Notes: generated from the sequence alone by a model not told the origin. Counted from the stretch's first letter, positions 42,100 to 51,074 are shown. The stretch: 60,491 bases of DNA from CAZSDW01 sp964605705 (GCA_964605705.1 CAZSDW010000019.1:1-60491); one strand, 5' to 3'. A program made the numbers and translations.

Positions 42100-44252
42100 A
42101 TAGTCAAGGACAACAATTCCAGCATCGGGTTCGGCGGCGTTTGGGGCGCCACGAATTTGGACACGGTCAGGAAACAATCCGGATCGCATTAGCCGGTAAT
42201 CCCAATTCCGGCAAGACTAGTATTTTTAACGCCCTGACCGGGCAGCGTCAGCATATCGGCAATTATCCCGGTGTGACCGTTGAGAAAAAATCGGGTGTGA
42301 TCAGCGTCGATGGCAAACTGATTGAATTCATCGATCTGCCCGGCACCTATAGCCTGAGCGCCTACTCGCTGGAAGAGGTTGTATCGCGGGATTTTGTACT
42401 GAATGAAAAGCCGGATGTAATTGTCGATATTCTGGACTCCACCAACCTGGAACGACACCTGTATCTGCTATTGCAGTTTCAGGAATTAGGCGTACCGATT
42501 GTCGGCGCTCTCAACATGACTGACGAAGCCGAAGATAAAGGGATTAATATAAACAGTGAGCAACTGGGCACAATTCTCGGAATTCCCTTTGTGAAAACCG
42601 TGGGCAGTACCGGTAGCGGGATTGATCTGCTATTGGATGTGGCGCTGAAAGTCGCCAAAGGGGAATTGGTATCCAATCAACGGCACCTGAATTATGGAAA
42701 ACAGGTGGAACTGGCGCATAATGCGATTATTGATACGCTGGAGCTGGATACTTCTTTTAAGGAACGGTATTCGTTGCACTGGATCGCGATCAAGCTGCTG
42801 GAAAAAGATCAGGACGCCATTCGGAAAATAAAAGCAGAGCACAAATTTGCCGAGATGGTCTTGCAAGCAAATCAGGAATGGCAGGCGCGGCTGGAAAAAC
42901 ATTTTCAGGAAGATAGTGAAGTTGTGATTGGCGAGCAGCGTTATGCTTATATACACGGTGCGCTGAAGGAAACCGTCACCCAGGTTCGGCGTCGTCAGGT
43001 CGTTGACATTACGGAAAATATTGATCGAATTGTACTGAATCGCTACTTGGGCATTCCGATTTTTTTTGCGGTGATGTTTTTAATTTACCAGATGACTTTT
43101 GCGCTGGGCAACCCGCTGTCCGATGGAATTTCAATACTCTTTACACGACTGTCACTGTTTTTATCAGATGTCCTGCCGGCGGGACCATTACAGGATCTGC
43201 TGACCAACGGTATCATTAACGGTGTCGGCGGCGTGTTGACTTTTTTGCCGCTGGTAATTCTGCTTTTTCTGGGATTGTCCTTTCTGGAAGATACCGGCTA
43301 TATGGCGCGGGCGGCGTTTGTGATGGATAAATTTTTTCACATTTTCGGATTGCACGGACGAAGCTTCATTCCGTTTATGATTTCAACCGGGTGTGCCGTG
43401 CCGGGTATCATGAGTGCCCGGGTGCTGGCAAACCGGAAAGACCGTATCGTAACGATTATGGTATCCCCCCTGATGATGTGCGGCGCCAAAGCGCCGGTTG
43501 TAGCAATGCTGGTCGCCGCATTTTTTCCGAGTAATGCTACAGTCGTTTTCTGGAGTATCTGGCTGTTTGGCTGGGTGATGGCGTTTTCCATTGCGCTGAT
43601 TTTCAAGAAATCATTGTTTAAAGGCGAGCAAACTCCTTTTGTGATGGAACTGCCGCCCTATCGTCAACCATTGGTAAAAAGTGTTTTTATTCACATGTGG
43701 GAAAGGTCTTCGGAATATGTGAAAAAAGCAGGGACGGTTATTCTGGCAGCGTCGATTGTGGTCTGGTTTATCCTTTCCTATCCAAAAGCACCGACGGGAA
43801 ACAACAGTTTATATGGAAATAATATTCCACCTATAGAATATAGTATTGGCGGGAAAATGGGCAAGAGGATTGAGCCGGTGTTGAAATGGGCGGGCTTCGA
43901 TTGGAAAATCGGGGTCGGACTTGTGGCGGGTATCGCTGCCAAAGAAGTGATCATCTCCACCATGGGGATTCTCTATGGAATCGATGAAAATGCTTCGGAC
44001 AAACAGGCACACGTCGATTTTTTTGTAAAAGACAAACTTAGTGCGGATTCTGCTTATTCACCGTTAATGGCATTGGCATTAATGTTGTTCATTATGATTT
44101 ATATTCCCTGTATTGCTACGCTGGCGACAGTTAAAAAAGAACTCGGCTCCTGGAAATGGCCCCTTTTCCAGGCGGGCTATACATTACTGGTGGCGTTTGT
44201 GATGGCGGTTGGAATCTATCAGATTGGTAGCCTGCTGGGATTTGGAGGATAG
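42096..44252 (+). CDS. feoB: Ferrous iron transport protein B
   Basis: A 718-residue inner-membrane Fe(II) transporter. The N-terminal G domain has G1 GNPNSGKT (34-41), G3 DLPGTYSL, G4 NMTDE and a G5 region; a helical GDI domain (about 200-300) follows. The membrane part has the two Gate motifs, with FLEDTGYMARAAFVMD, GRSFIPFMISTGCAVPGIM and the later GVGLVAGIAAKEVIISTMGILYG. A 27-residue His/Arg-rich extension (for example HRVRRRLGRHEFGHG) precedes the G domain. It overlaps the DtxR-FeoA gene by four bases, and GGAGG near its 3' end serves the next small gene. Confidence 0.96.
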   Translation: MNSQGQQFQHRVRRRLGRHEFGHGQETIRIALAGNPNSGKTSIFNALTGQRQHIGNYPGVTVEKKSGVISVDGKLIEFIDLPGTYSLSAYSLEEVVSRDFVLNEKPDVIVDILDSTNLERHLYLLLQFQELGVPIVGALNMTDEAEDKGININSEQLGTILGIPFVKTVGSTGSGIDLLLDVALKVAKGELVSNQRHLNYGKQVELAHNAIIDTLELDTSFKERYSLHWIAIKLLEKDQDAIRKIKAEHKFAEMVLQANQEWQARLEKHFQEDSEVVIGEQRYAYIHGALKETVTQVRRRQVVDITENIDRIVLNRYLGIPIFFAVMFLIYQMTFALGNPLSDGISILFTRLSLFLSDVLPAGPLQDLLTNGIINGVGGVLTFLPLVILLFLGLSFLEDTGYMARAAFVMDKFFHIFGLHGRSFIPFMISTGCAVPGIMSARVLANRKDRIVTIMVSPLMMCGAKAPVVAMLVAAFFPSNATVVFWSIWLFGWVMAFSIALIFKKSLFKGEQTPFVMELPPYRQPLVKSVFIHMWERSSEYVKKAGTVILAASIVVWFILSYPKAPTGNNSLYGNNIPPIEYSIGGKMGKRIEPVLKWAGFDWKIGVGLVAGIAAKEVIISTMGILYGIDENASDKQAHVDFFVKDKLSADSAYSPLMALALMLFIMIYIPCIATLATVKKELGSWKWPLFQAGYTLLVAFVMAVGIYQIGSLLGFGG

Positions 44253-44254
44253 TG

Positions 44255-44416
44255 ATGGACTGGCAGATTATTATTGTCGCTGTTGTCGTGATTGCCAGCG
44301 CGTTTTTGTTATTCAAACGACTTTATAAAACTATTAAAAAACCGAAATCTGCTTGCGATTCCTGCCCGATGAAAGACCATTGCGGGATGGATTGTGAAGA
44401 TATTTTAAAACCTTAA
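44255..44416 (+). CDS. FeoB-associated Cys-rich membrane peptide
   Basis: A 53-residue peptide: one membrane helix (IIIVAVVVIASAFLLF), a basic stretch (KRLYKTIKKPK) and a Cys-rich tail with cysteines at 34, 37, 43 and 47 (ACDSCPMKDHCGMDC). This is the layout of FeoB-associated Cys-rich proteins, which are found behind feoB and may help iron handover. It begins two bases after the feoB stop with TTTGGAGGA as ribosome site. Its stop overlaps by two bases with the stop of the converging methyltransferase gene. Confidence 0.9.
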   Translation: MDWQIIIVAVVVIASAFLLFKRLYKTIKKPKSACDSCPMKDHCGMDCEDILKP

Positions 44417-44922
44417 GTTTTTGAAGCGTTATCTTTCCGCTTCAGAAGTTTGTATATTCCCAATATAAAATTCAGCTTCGGCACCCTTTTGGAATAGTCC
44501 AGATATTGGTCGCCAAACTTTCCTGTACCTTCGCGATCTGCCCGGATCAAGTCGGGAATCATCAACAGAATTGCCGGAATTCCGAGGGCAATAATCAACC
44601 AGTGCTGAGAAATTAACATCAGCCCGATATTAAACAGCGGCAAAGACAGATACTGAGGATGCCGGACGATACTGTAAATGCCTTTGTCCACCAACTGTTG
44701 AGTATGCATATAAGATTTTCCACTAATGACCGAACCGTATTTTCTCAGGTGGTACATGGGTAGCCAGCCGAACACTACCGACATTGCCCAGACAACCCAG
44801 CCGATAATTTGAAGAATTTTCAATTCTCCGCCCTGCAGAAAGAAAATCGCCACCAGCTGCATTATCGAAAAAGCGCCTGCAACCGATGATAAAATGTGTT
44901 GTTTCCAACTGAGTTTACTCAT
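44413..44922 (-). CDS. Isoprenylcysteine carboxyl methyltransferase (ICMT)-family membrane methyltransferase
   Basis: A 169-residue membrane protein with about four helices. The C-terminal half holds the ICMT/PEMT signature LVDKGIYSIVRHPQYLSLPLFNIGL and a downstream acidic-basic stretch DLIRADREGTGKFGDQYLDYSKRVPK. Bacterial members methylate lipids or small hydrophobic compounds; the substrate is not known. It begins 11 bp after the outer-membrane barrel gene on the same strand, so it is probably part of the TetR-MMPL-LolA operon and may methylate a lipid handled by that system (inference). Confidence 0.85.
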   Translation of the reverse strand: MSKLSWKQHILSSVAGAFSIMQLVAIFFLQGGELKILQIIGWVVWAMSVVFGWLPMYHLRKYGSVISGKSYMHTQQLVDKGIYSIVRHPQYLSLPLFNIGLMLISQHWLIIALGIPAILLMIPDLIRADREGTGKFGDQYLDYSKRVPKLNFILGIYKLLKRKDNASKT

Positions 44923-44933
44923 TATATATCCAT

Positions 44934-46439
44934 TTAAAAACTAATTTTCAGCCGTATATAAGGCCAGATATTGTCCATTAAATCAATCTCTTTTTCTCCG
45001 TAAAGTGTATAACGCCCGTCAAATTCTGAGCCTTTTGATCCGCCCAGAATAAAGGTGCCGGTTGTAATATCAAAATTTGAATAAGGCGAATAGCTGTAGC
45101 CGGGGAGAATCGCATAGCTGCCGTCGTCGAGATTATTGAAAAAAGCCAGATTGAATTTGTGATAATCGTGGATAGTTTTTTCCAAAAACAGAAACGAATA
45201 ATTCCGGGCATTCACCAGCTTTTCACCAGAAAGAACTGTCAGAAGATTGTAGTCTTTTTTACTTTTTTCGCCGATGCCCTGGTAATAATATTCCATGCGG
45301 GTGTCGATTTCAATGTTGGGAATCATATAGTCAAAGCCAATGCACATTTCGAGATTATCGGCGAGGCGGTAGTTTTTTAACTGAAATCCATCGTCCTCAT
45401 CATTACGGGGAATCCGGAATGCAAATTCGCCATAAACGCCAAAATTCCAGATAGCACCGGCAAAATCAAAACCCGTATAGTAACTGTGTTTATAGTAAGG
45501 GTGTGTCGGAAGATCAGCAGACATCTCCGCCAATGCGCCCTGCTTGAACATTTCCAGCACAGTTGAGGTGTCGCCTTCCACCAGCAGATCCGCCATCATT
45601 TGATTGGCGACAATGCCCTGCACATATTCCGTCGCTGTTTCATTAAGAATGTCGTCAATCGGGCGATAATCCAGATCGTTGTATAGCACCTCCTTGATCC
45701 AGCTAAGCGACATATCGAAAGAACCGACGATGGTATTCAATTTGATTCCATAAGGCAGATTGTTGGCATCTCCGTCCTCCTGGTAGGCGGTGGTTTTACG
45801 GGTTTTATCCTGGAACGCGAGGTAGGCTTCCAGTGAAATACGATTGGAGAGTGCATAACTGGGTAGAATTGCCATTGTGCCGGGCGTGTCTTCCGTGACC
45901 ATATCGAGAAATGGTGGAAACGCCACCCGCGATGTTGGATTGAAAACATAGCCGGTGCCCCACGCCACCGGGAATTTGCCGAACTGCATGTCAAAATTGC
46001 CAATGTTGACCATGCCCCAGACATGATCGAAAAACATGCGTTGGCTGTAATCTTCCAGCGGAAAATCGCTCTGGGCAAAGCCGCCGATGCCCAGTTTTTC
46101 GTACATCAAATAGGGATTCTGATTGCCCACATTGGATATATAGGAAAATTCCATGTGAAAGCGGAGATTGTTTTCCGGGCGCCAATCACCTTTCAAACGC
46201 AGGAGCAAGGCATTACCGAAAGTCGGTTTGGAAAATTTCTGATCAGTATAATTCAGGCTGGATTGAAAATAGTCAATCATGTAGCCGTATAAACTGAATG
46301 GCTCTTCGTAGCTGCTCGCCACTAAACCTTCAGATTCATCAGCGCCCCAGCTGATATCCGGGAAATCGGTGTCCTGGGCTTGTAGGGTTGAAAATCCCCA
46401 AAGCATCAATGCAAATATAATACAACTTATTTTCTTCAT
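44934..46439 (-). CDS. Outer-membrane barrel linked to MMPL/LolA-like lipid export
   Basis: A 501-residue protein. The signal peptide ends STLQA before QDTDFPD (Gln+1). Strand-rich sequence follows: FSLYGYMIDYFQSSLNY, LLRLKGDWRPENNLRFHMEF, IGNFDMQFGKFPVAWGTGYVFNPTS, and a terminal aromatic strand IRLKISF. The FDMQFGKFPVAWG part resembles the interior of alginate-export/DUF1302-like porins. It stands downstream of an MMPL exporter and a LolA-like carrier. The three together could form inner-membrane pump, periplasmic shuttle and outer-membrane acceptor. The 200-bp gap before it contains a dispersed repeat. Confidence 0.8.
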   Translation of the reverse strand: MKKISCIIFALMLWGFSTLQAQDTDFPDISWGADESEGLVASSYEEPFSLYGYMIDYFQSSLNYTDQKFSKPTFGNALLLRLKGDWRPENNLRFHMEFSYISNVGNQNPYLMYEKLGIGGFAQSDFPLEDYSQRMFFDHVWGMVNIGNFDMQFGKFPVAWGTGYVFNPTSRVAFPPFLDMVTEDTPGTMAILPSYALSNRISLEAYLAFQDKTRKTTAYQEDGDANNLPYGIKLNTIVGSFDMSLSWIKEVLYNDLDYRPIDDILNETATEYVQGIVANQMMADLLVEGDTSTVLEMFKQGALAEMSADLPTHPYYKHSYYTGFDFAGAIWNFGVYGEFAFRIPRNDEDDGFQLKNYRLADNLEMCIGFDYMIPNIEIDTRMEYYYQGIGEKSKKDYNLLTVLSGEKLVNARNYSFLFLEKTIHDYHKFNLAFFNNLDDGSYAILPGYSYSPYSNFDITTGTFILGGSKGSEFDGRYTLYGEKEIDLMDNIWPYIRLKISF

Positions 46440-46476
46440 ATCTATTCCTGTTTCAAATAATTATCCAGAACATTTC

Positions 46477-46555
46477 ACCGCTGGGTGCGCTGAGATCGCA
46501 GAGGTTATAAATTAAAAAGAGGATACATTTGAATTCTCTCTGTGTTCTCCGCGGT
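46477..46555. repeat. Imperfect inverted repeat of the ACCGC(N)AGAG type
   Basis: Left arm at 46477-46504 begins ACCGC and ends GCAGAGG; right arm at 46536-46555 reads CTCTCTGTG...CCGCGGT, its imperfect reverse complement. An AT-rich loop lies between. It occupies the gap between the LolA-like and barrel genes. The sequence type (ACCGC..AGA.C.CAGAG) is like dispersed intergenic repeats of many environmental genomes (recollection). Confidence 0.55.
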
Positions 46556-46640
46556 TTATGTACTAGCCAGGCTGCAATCCCGACATCGACCAGAGCTGTC
46601 ATTACTCCCATGCTTCAATACTCCACCACTCCATTTTCTT

Positions 46641-47375
46641 TCATTTATAAAACCGCATGGGATTGAAATATTTTTCATCAATTGGAACATCATATTCAGC
46701 TTCGTGGATAATAACCACGGTTTTGCTTTGTTTGATCAGGTTTGTCATGGTCATGCGGGTGGGCATCAGTTTGCCGGAAATGGTTTTATAATCTTCGGAA
46801 ACCAGATCTTTTTTGTGTCCGTCTTCAGGAGTATAATATTCAATTTTGGGTGTCATATAGGTGTCTTTTTCGATAATGATGATGATTTTGGAGTAGGCGG
46901 ATTCTTCCGTTGGAATGCCTTCCAGTGTCCAACTATCTTTGTCGGAATTCAGGATTTTATAAGTATATTTATCGATCATGGAACCACCACCAAGGTCTTC
47001 ATATGAAAAGTCACCACCAACACCCTGGACTGATTGATCCTTAGATTTCGCGGCAATTTTCCGAACCCGACCAGTGGACGGGAAATAGACCCATTGGTCG
47101 CCTTCATGAGATAGAATGCGCAAGCCCTTGATGGATTTTGGGGAGATAAATTCCATATAGCTGTCATCTTCACCCTTACCATATGCCAGAACCTTCATAT
47201 CGCGGTAGTTCGAATTGTCTTCAGAATAGGGAAAAGTCAGCATACTCATTTTGGCGATGCTGCTGCTGGTCTTGCTCAATTCATCGACTTTTCGGATAAT
47301 TGACAGTGCATCGTTTTCCGCAAACAGTGAAAATGTAAATAACAGGATCACTATTATTATGATTACTTGTTTCAT
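46641..47375 (-). CDS. Outer-membrane lipoprotein-sorting protein (LolA-like, PF17131 type)
   Basis: A 244-residue periplasmic protein. The signal peptide ends FSLFA before ENDALS. The core has KMSMLTFPYSEDNSNYRDMKVLAYG, MEFISPKSIKGLRILSHEGDQWVYFPSTGRVRKIA, FSYEDLGGG and a final strand region with DEKYFNPMRF. This is the LolA-like family that travels with MMPL exporters, not genuine LolA. It likely carries lipid between membranes. Its ATG overlaps the MMPL stop by one base (TAATG), indicating tight coupling. Confidence 0.9.
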   Translation of the reverse strand: MKQVIIIIVILLFTFSLFAENDALSIIRKVDELSKTSSSIAKMSMLTFPYSEDNSNYRDMKVLAYGKGEDDSYMEFISPKSIKGLRILSHEGDQWVYFPSTGRVRKIAAKSKDQSVQGVGGDFSYEDLGGGSMIDKYTYKILNSDKDSWTLEGIPTEESAYSKIIIIIEKDTYMTPKIEYYTPEDGHKKDLVSEDYKTISGKLMPTRMTMTNLIKQSKTVVIIHEAEYDVPIDEKYFNPMRFYK

Positions 47376-50113
47376 TATACTCTCCTTCGGTTTGTTTTAT
47401 GCTTTTTGTCAAAGGTTAACAGTGCCGGTAGCAGGATCAGGGTTGTTAGCAGACACATCAGAATACCGACGAAAAGAATCCGTCCCATGGAGTTAACAGA
47501 ACCAAACCTGCCAATCAAGCCCAGCGACCCGAATCCGATCATGGTCGTAAACGCAGACAGGAAAACACCTTTGCCGGTATAGCGATAAACAGTTTCAATA
47601 TTTTGTTCCACCTTGAAACGGTGGGCGATGTGAATCCCGAAATCGATGCCCATCCCGATGACCAGCGGTATCATGGCAATATTGATAAAATTCAGTTTTT
47701 GCCCCAGCAACGGATAAATTCCTGCCATCCAGATCATGCCGACAACCAGCGGCACCGATGCAAAAACCACATATTTGAAATCCCGGAAGTTCAGAATCAG
47801 GAAAAATATTACAGCGGCAAAAATATAAATCCCAGCCTTACCGGATGCGTTGATAACCTCATCCAGCCAGGCAGTCAGAACCTGGGTTGTGCCGGTGATT
47901 TTCGCCGACGCCCAAGCGACGGAACTATTGAAATGACGAATATTGTTGACATTATCGAGAATTCCACCATCAGGATAAATCATAACCAGGTTGCGCTTGC
48001 CGGTTTTGTCGAACATGCTTTTTCGAATATAATCCGGCATATCATCGATAGTCATCGGGCGGCGCGCCTGGGACATACGGTTAACAATGGCATCCATTTC
48101 AATGGCAAAATGACGGTCCAGTCTGGTGAGCCTTTCGGCATATAACGCCGGATCGCTTTCAATCAGCTGAATTAGTTTCTGGAATACTTCATTACCCGGT
48201 TTGCCGACTTCAGCCCCGAAAATTTCACGGATCATCTGGTTACGTTTTTTGACAATTTTATTATCTTCGCCCAGACCGGCAACCGAAAGATCGCCCATTT
48301 CGATAATATTCCATTCGGTTCGCTGAACTTCGTCAGCGAAGCTATTAATGTCATTCACAGTATAGTTCATTGTTTTACAGCGGGTGGGCATTTGCCTGAT
48401 TTTGGCAATGGCATCAAGCCGTGCACGCTGCTCATCCTCCGGTGGGAAGAAGTTGGATACAGAGCTGATGTCGGCTACCATTGGCGTTTTTTCCAGTTTT
48501 TCCGTTAGCTCCCGTGCTTCTTCAATACTGTTGGTAATTATCATAGAAGCAAAGGGGGTCATTTCAAATTTTTCCATGACCTTTTTGTATTGAATAATGG
48601 ATGGCATCTGCTGCGGCTCCAGTTGCATCATGTCATATTCCATCTCGTTTAAAAATACCGCCGCAAAAAGCCCAACTGTAATGACAATGCCAGCGATAAT
48701 AGTTGCAGTGCGATGTCGATAAGTGGCTTTGCCAAGCGATGCGAGGAACTGGTAATTGATATTGGGCAGATGTGATTTGCTCAAATCTTTTTTACCCCAC
48801 CATAAAAGGAGCGCCGGCAGAATGATAAACATTGCCAGAAAACAGTTGATAATACCGGTACCCATGATAAGACCGAACTGAGCAAAGGCTTTGACACCGG
48901 TGGCAGACATAACAAAAAATGCCAGCGCGGTGGTCAATGCCGCCAACAGGGTGCCCATGCCGGCTTTCAGGTATGTCTGTCGTAGCGCTTCCTTTGGTTC
49001 CAGACCATCTTCGCGGTAAGTAGTGAAATTTGTGACGATCTGGATACCGTAATCCACCCCCAGTCCAACCAGCAGCACACCCATGATACTGGTCAGCATG
49101 TTAATTTCTTTGATAGTGATGCCGATAAAACCGTAATTGAATACAATGCCTGCTACTAGGACAATCAGGATAAACAGAATGGAACGCAACTGGCTGAATG
49201 AAAAAATGAAAAGTGTCAGGATCAGAACCAACGCCACAATAGATGGCACTGCCATGTCAAAACCCAGGGCGTCCTGTTCATCACTCTGGATTGGAATATC
49301 GCCGGTGTAACCGACATGCAGATCGGAATAGCGGGCATTCATGTCCGCCTGGATGGCTTTGATACCCCCCATCAGAATAACAATTTTTTCAATTTCTATA
49401 GAGCTAAAATTTGGTGTAAGAGTAAATAGCAACATGCTGTTGTCGTGATTAAAATTATAGGGATTACCGTATAGAAAGGTTTCTGCGAGTGTTTTACCCT
49501 GTTCGCTGACCGGAACGGAATCGGGATTTTCAAGATATTCCCGTAACAGAGTAAAAAAGGTCTCCAACTGGGAAAGTGTCGCCACAGCGTCGTTTTCCTG
49601 CTTGTTGGTTTCCAGCTCTTCCTCGGCTTCATCGCCAGTATAGGTTTCTTCGAAGGAGTTATTCAGAGAAGTGATAAAGGGCAGCAGATTCAGTTCCGAT
49701 AGTGTCTCACTTGTTTTATCGATATCTTTGGCTTTCTGAAGCATCAAGCCCCAGTTGTCGATAAATTGGCGGTCCACTTTCAGATTAATGGCTTTGATAT
49801 CGTTCATGATTTTCGGATTGGCTTTCAGTGCGGCTATAAAATCTTCGGCGCATTGTCCCATGCGGATTTTATCGTTGCCTTCAATGGTGATCATGATTGT
49901 TGCGCCGCCGTCGAAAACCGAATCGATTTCAATATAACTGGCAATCATTGGATCTTTTTCGGACATCAGGTCCTTGATTTCAGTTTTAACCTCGATGTTA
50001 CTGGCGGCGATAATACTAAGCACAAAAAGCAGGAGCGCCGCAAAGGGTATCCATTTGTAAAAACGGGTCACAAAAGCGGCGATGGCGGACATTATTTTTT
50101 CTTCCGATTTCAT
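47375..50113 (-). CDS. MMPL/RND-family exporter
   Basis: A 912-residue inner-membrane transporter of the RND superfamily with two homologous halves. Each has one helix, a large periplasmic loop and five helices. The helix-4 and helix-10 motifs with proton-relay acidic residues are visible: SIMGVLLVGLGVDYGIQIVTNF and IAMIPLVIGMGIDFGIHIAHRF. GTLLAALTTALAFF and GVFLSAFTTMIGFGSL are the usual following motifs. Such proteins export lipids or hydrophobic substances. It overlaps the TetR gene by ATGA and the LolA-like gene by one base, so the three are one transcript. The exact substrate is not known. Confidence 0.93.
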   Translation of the reverse strand: MKSEEKIMSAIAAFVTRFYKWIPFAALLLFVLSIIAASNIEVKTEIKDLMSEKDPMIASYIEIDSVFDGGATIMITIEGNDKIRMGQCAEDFIAALKANPKIMNDIKAINLKVDRQFIDNWGLMLQKAKDIDKTSETLSELNLLPFITSLNNSFEETYTGDEAEEELETNKQENDAVATLSQLETFFTLLREYLENPDSVPVSEQGKTLAETFLYGNPYNFNHDNSMLLFTLTPNFSSIEIEKIVILMGGIKAIQADMNARYSDLHVGYTGDIPIQSDEQDALGFDMAVPSIVALVLILTLFIFSFSQLRSILFILIVLVAGIVFNYGFIGITIKEINMLTSIMGVLLVGLGVDYGIQIVTNFTTYREDGLEPKEALRQTYLKAGMGTLLAALTTALAFFVMSATGVKAFAQFGLIMGTGIINCFLAMFIILPALLLWWGKKDLSKSHLPNINYQFLASLGKATYRHRTATIIAGIVITVGLFAAVFLNEMEYDMMQLEPQQMPSIIQYKKVMEKFEMTPFASMIITNSIEEARELTEKLEKTPMVADISSVSNFFPPEDEQRARLDAIAKIRQMPTRCKTMNYTVNDINSFADEVQRTEWNIIEMGDLSVAGLGEDNKIVKKRNQMIREIFGAEVGKPGNEVFQKLIQLIESDPALYAERLTRLDRHFAIEMDAIVNRMSQARRPMTIDDMPDYIRKSMFDKTGKRNLVMIYPDGGILDNVNNIRHFNSSVAWASAKITGTTQVLTAWLDEVINASGKAGIYIFAAVIFFLILNFRDFKYVVFASVPLVVGMIWMAGIYPLLGQKLNFINIAMIPLVIGMGIDFGIHIAHRFKVEQNIETVYRYTGKGVFLSAFTTMIGFGSLGLIGRFGSVNSMGRILFVGILMCLLTTLILLPALLTFDKKHKTNRRRV

Positions 50114-50778
50114 AATCCCTCCCGTGTTGTTTTGTTCATCATTTCATCAAGATTGATGTTTTGTATTTCTTCCCTTGCAAAAAAGGAATAGGTTTTCCCG
50201 ATTGCGTCGGCGAAAAGATTAGAAGCGGTCATGAGATCAATGTTGTAGTGATCGCACCATTCATCGCTGAAGATGACAAAGGAAAAAAGCGGTGCAAAGA
50301 ACATGAAAAAGCTGCTAATCAGCTTGCGTTGGTCTTTTGTGGATTTGAAGCCCATTTTTTGGGCGATATCGTAACTGGCATTGAAATTCTGATCGAAATA
50401 TTTAAAGATATTCAGATGCGGTTCTTCGGTAATGTCCTTGACAGACTCGGTAAAGGCGATTTTAATAACGTTCTTGTTTTCCATCATAAAGGGCAGGGAA
50501 TAGTCGCGGATGATTTTGTCCACGCTGGCAGACGGTTCTTCCCTCCAATGGTCTGTGATTTTCTGTTTCATGTCCACTGTCTTTTTTACGAAAGTATCGA
50601 AAAGTTCGCTCAGAATTTCATCCTTGCTTTTAAAATAGTAGTAGATCAGGGACTTGGTAATCCCGGCGGTTTTGGCAATCAGATCAATGCCGGTGGCATT
50701 GAATCCTTTACTGGCAAAGAGTGTTTCTGAAGTAGTCAGAATTTTTTGCCGGATATCTGCTTTTGATTTGCGAGTCAT
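50110..50778 (-). CDS. TetR-family transcriptional regulator
   Basis: Start set at ATG 50778 (MTRKSKADIRQKIL), with GAGGA at suitable spacing; the longer frame begins with TTG inside the operator. The 222-residue protein has the TetR helix-turn-helix (LFASKGFNATGIDLIAKTAGITKSLIYYYFKSKDEIL) and a helical ligand domain. Two similar 16-base sites surround the promoter upstream. It is the first gene of the MMPL operon and should autorepress it until a lipid-like effector binds (family knowledge; inferred here). Confidence 0.93.
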   Translation of the reverse strand: MTRKSKADIRQKILTTSETLFASKGFNATGIDLIAKTAGITKSLIYYYFKSKDEILSELFDTFVKKTVDMKQKITDHWREEPSASVDKIIRDYSLPFMMENKNVIKIAFTESVKDITEEPHLNIFKYFDQNFNASYDIAQKMGFKSTKDQRKLISSFFMFFAPLFSFVIFSDEWCDHYNIDLMTASNLFADAIGKTYSFFAREEIQNINLDEMMNKTTREGL

Positions 50779-50801
50779 AATAGAGTCCTCTATATATTTT
50801 A

Positions 50802-50817
50802 TTGACCGTTCAGTCAA
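50802..50817. promoter_or_regulatory. TetR operator copy 1
   Basis: TTGACCGTTCAGTCAA, an imperfect palindrome with perfect TTGAC/GTCAA ends. It starts directly after the -10 of the predicted promoter and agrees with copy 2 at 14 of 16 positions. Confidence 0.7.
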
Positions 50818-50846
50818 AATATAGGGTGTGATTTTATTTTTGTCAA
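50818..50846 (-). promoter_or_regulatory. Predicted promoter of TetR-MMPL operon
   Basis: On the minus strand TTGACA (50846-50841), 17-base spacer, TATATT (50823-50818). Near-consensus sigma-70 promoter lying between the two TetR operators, 40 bp before the ATG. Confidence 0.75.
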
Positions 50847-50853
50847 GCTGTTT

Positions 50854-50869
50854 TTGAACGATCAGTCAA
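50854..50869. promoter_or_regulatory. TetR operator copy 2
   Basis: TTGAACGATCAGTCAA lies seven bases upstream of the -35 and is a direct repeat of copy 1, 52 bp (about five helical turns) away. Confidence 0.65.
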
Positions 50870-50880
50870 AAAAATAATGG

Positions 50881-50906
50881 AACCGCAAAGGCACGAAGGT
50901 ACAAAG
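50881..50906. repeat. Short dispersed repeat with nine-base period
   Basis: The stretch begins AACCGCAAAGG and repeats a CGAAGG/CAAAG core every nine bases. It resembles the environmental intergenic ACCGCAAAGGC family and is related in type to the arm at 46477. Confidence 0.45.
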
Positions 50907-50965
50907 CGCTATTTTATTTATGCTTATAGATGTGGTTTCTGTGTTCAATCCTGGAATAAGAAAAG

Positions 50966-50981
50966 ATGTATATCAGTGAAA
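50966..50981. repeat. 16-base exact repeat, copy 1
   Basis: ATGTATATCAGTGAAA occurs here and again at 60373-60388, in both cases within gene-free DNA beside small hairpins. Confidence 0.5.
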
Positions 50982-51035
50982 GAATAATCCCGCATTTTTA
51001 TGTTGGGTGTCTGAACCATTCCTCTTAACCGAAAA

Positions 51036-51060
51036 TGTCGCAACGCCGAGCGTAGCGACA
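51036..51060. repeat. Hairpin repeat TGTCGC...GCGACA
   Basis: TGTCGC (51036-51041) pairs with GCGACA (51055-51060), with an inner CGC/GCG stem and CGA loop. It has the look of a REP-type palindrome; there is no T-tract, so it is not a classical terminator. Confidence 0.5.
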
Positions 51061-51074
51061 AATTGATATGAGAA

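Noticed and set aside
46542..47006. 154-codon plus-strand frame over the LolA-like gene
   Set aside because: The minus-strand gene is a recognisable family member and coupled to MMPL; the plus frame is a shadow, with its start in the repeat region.
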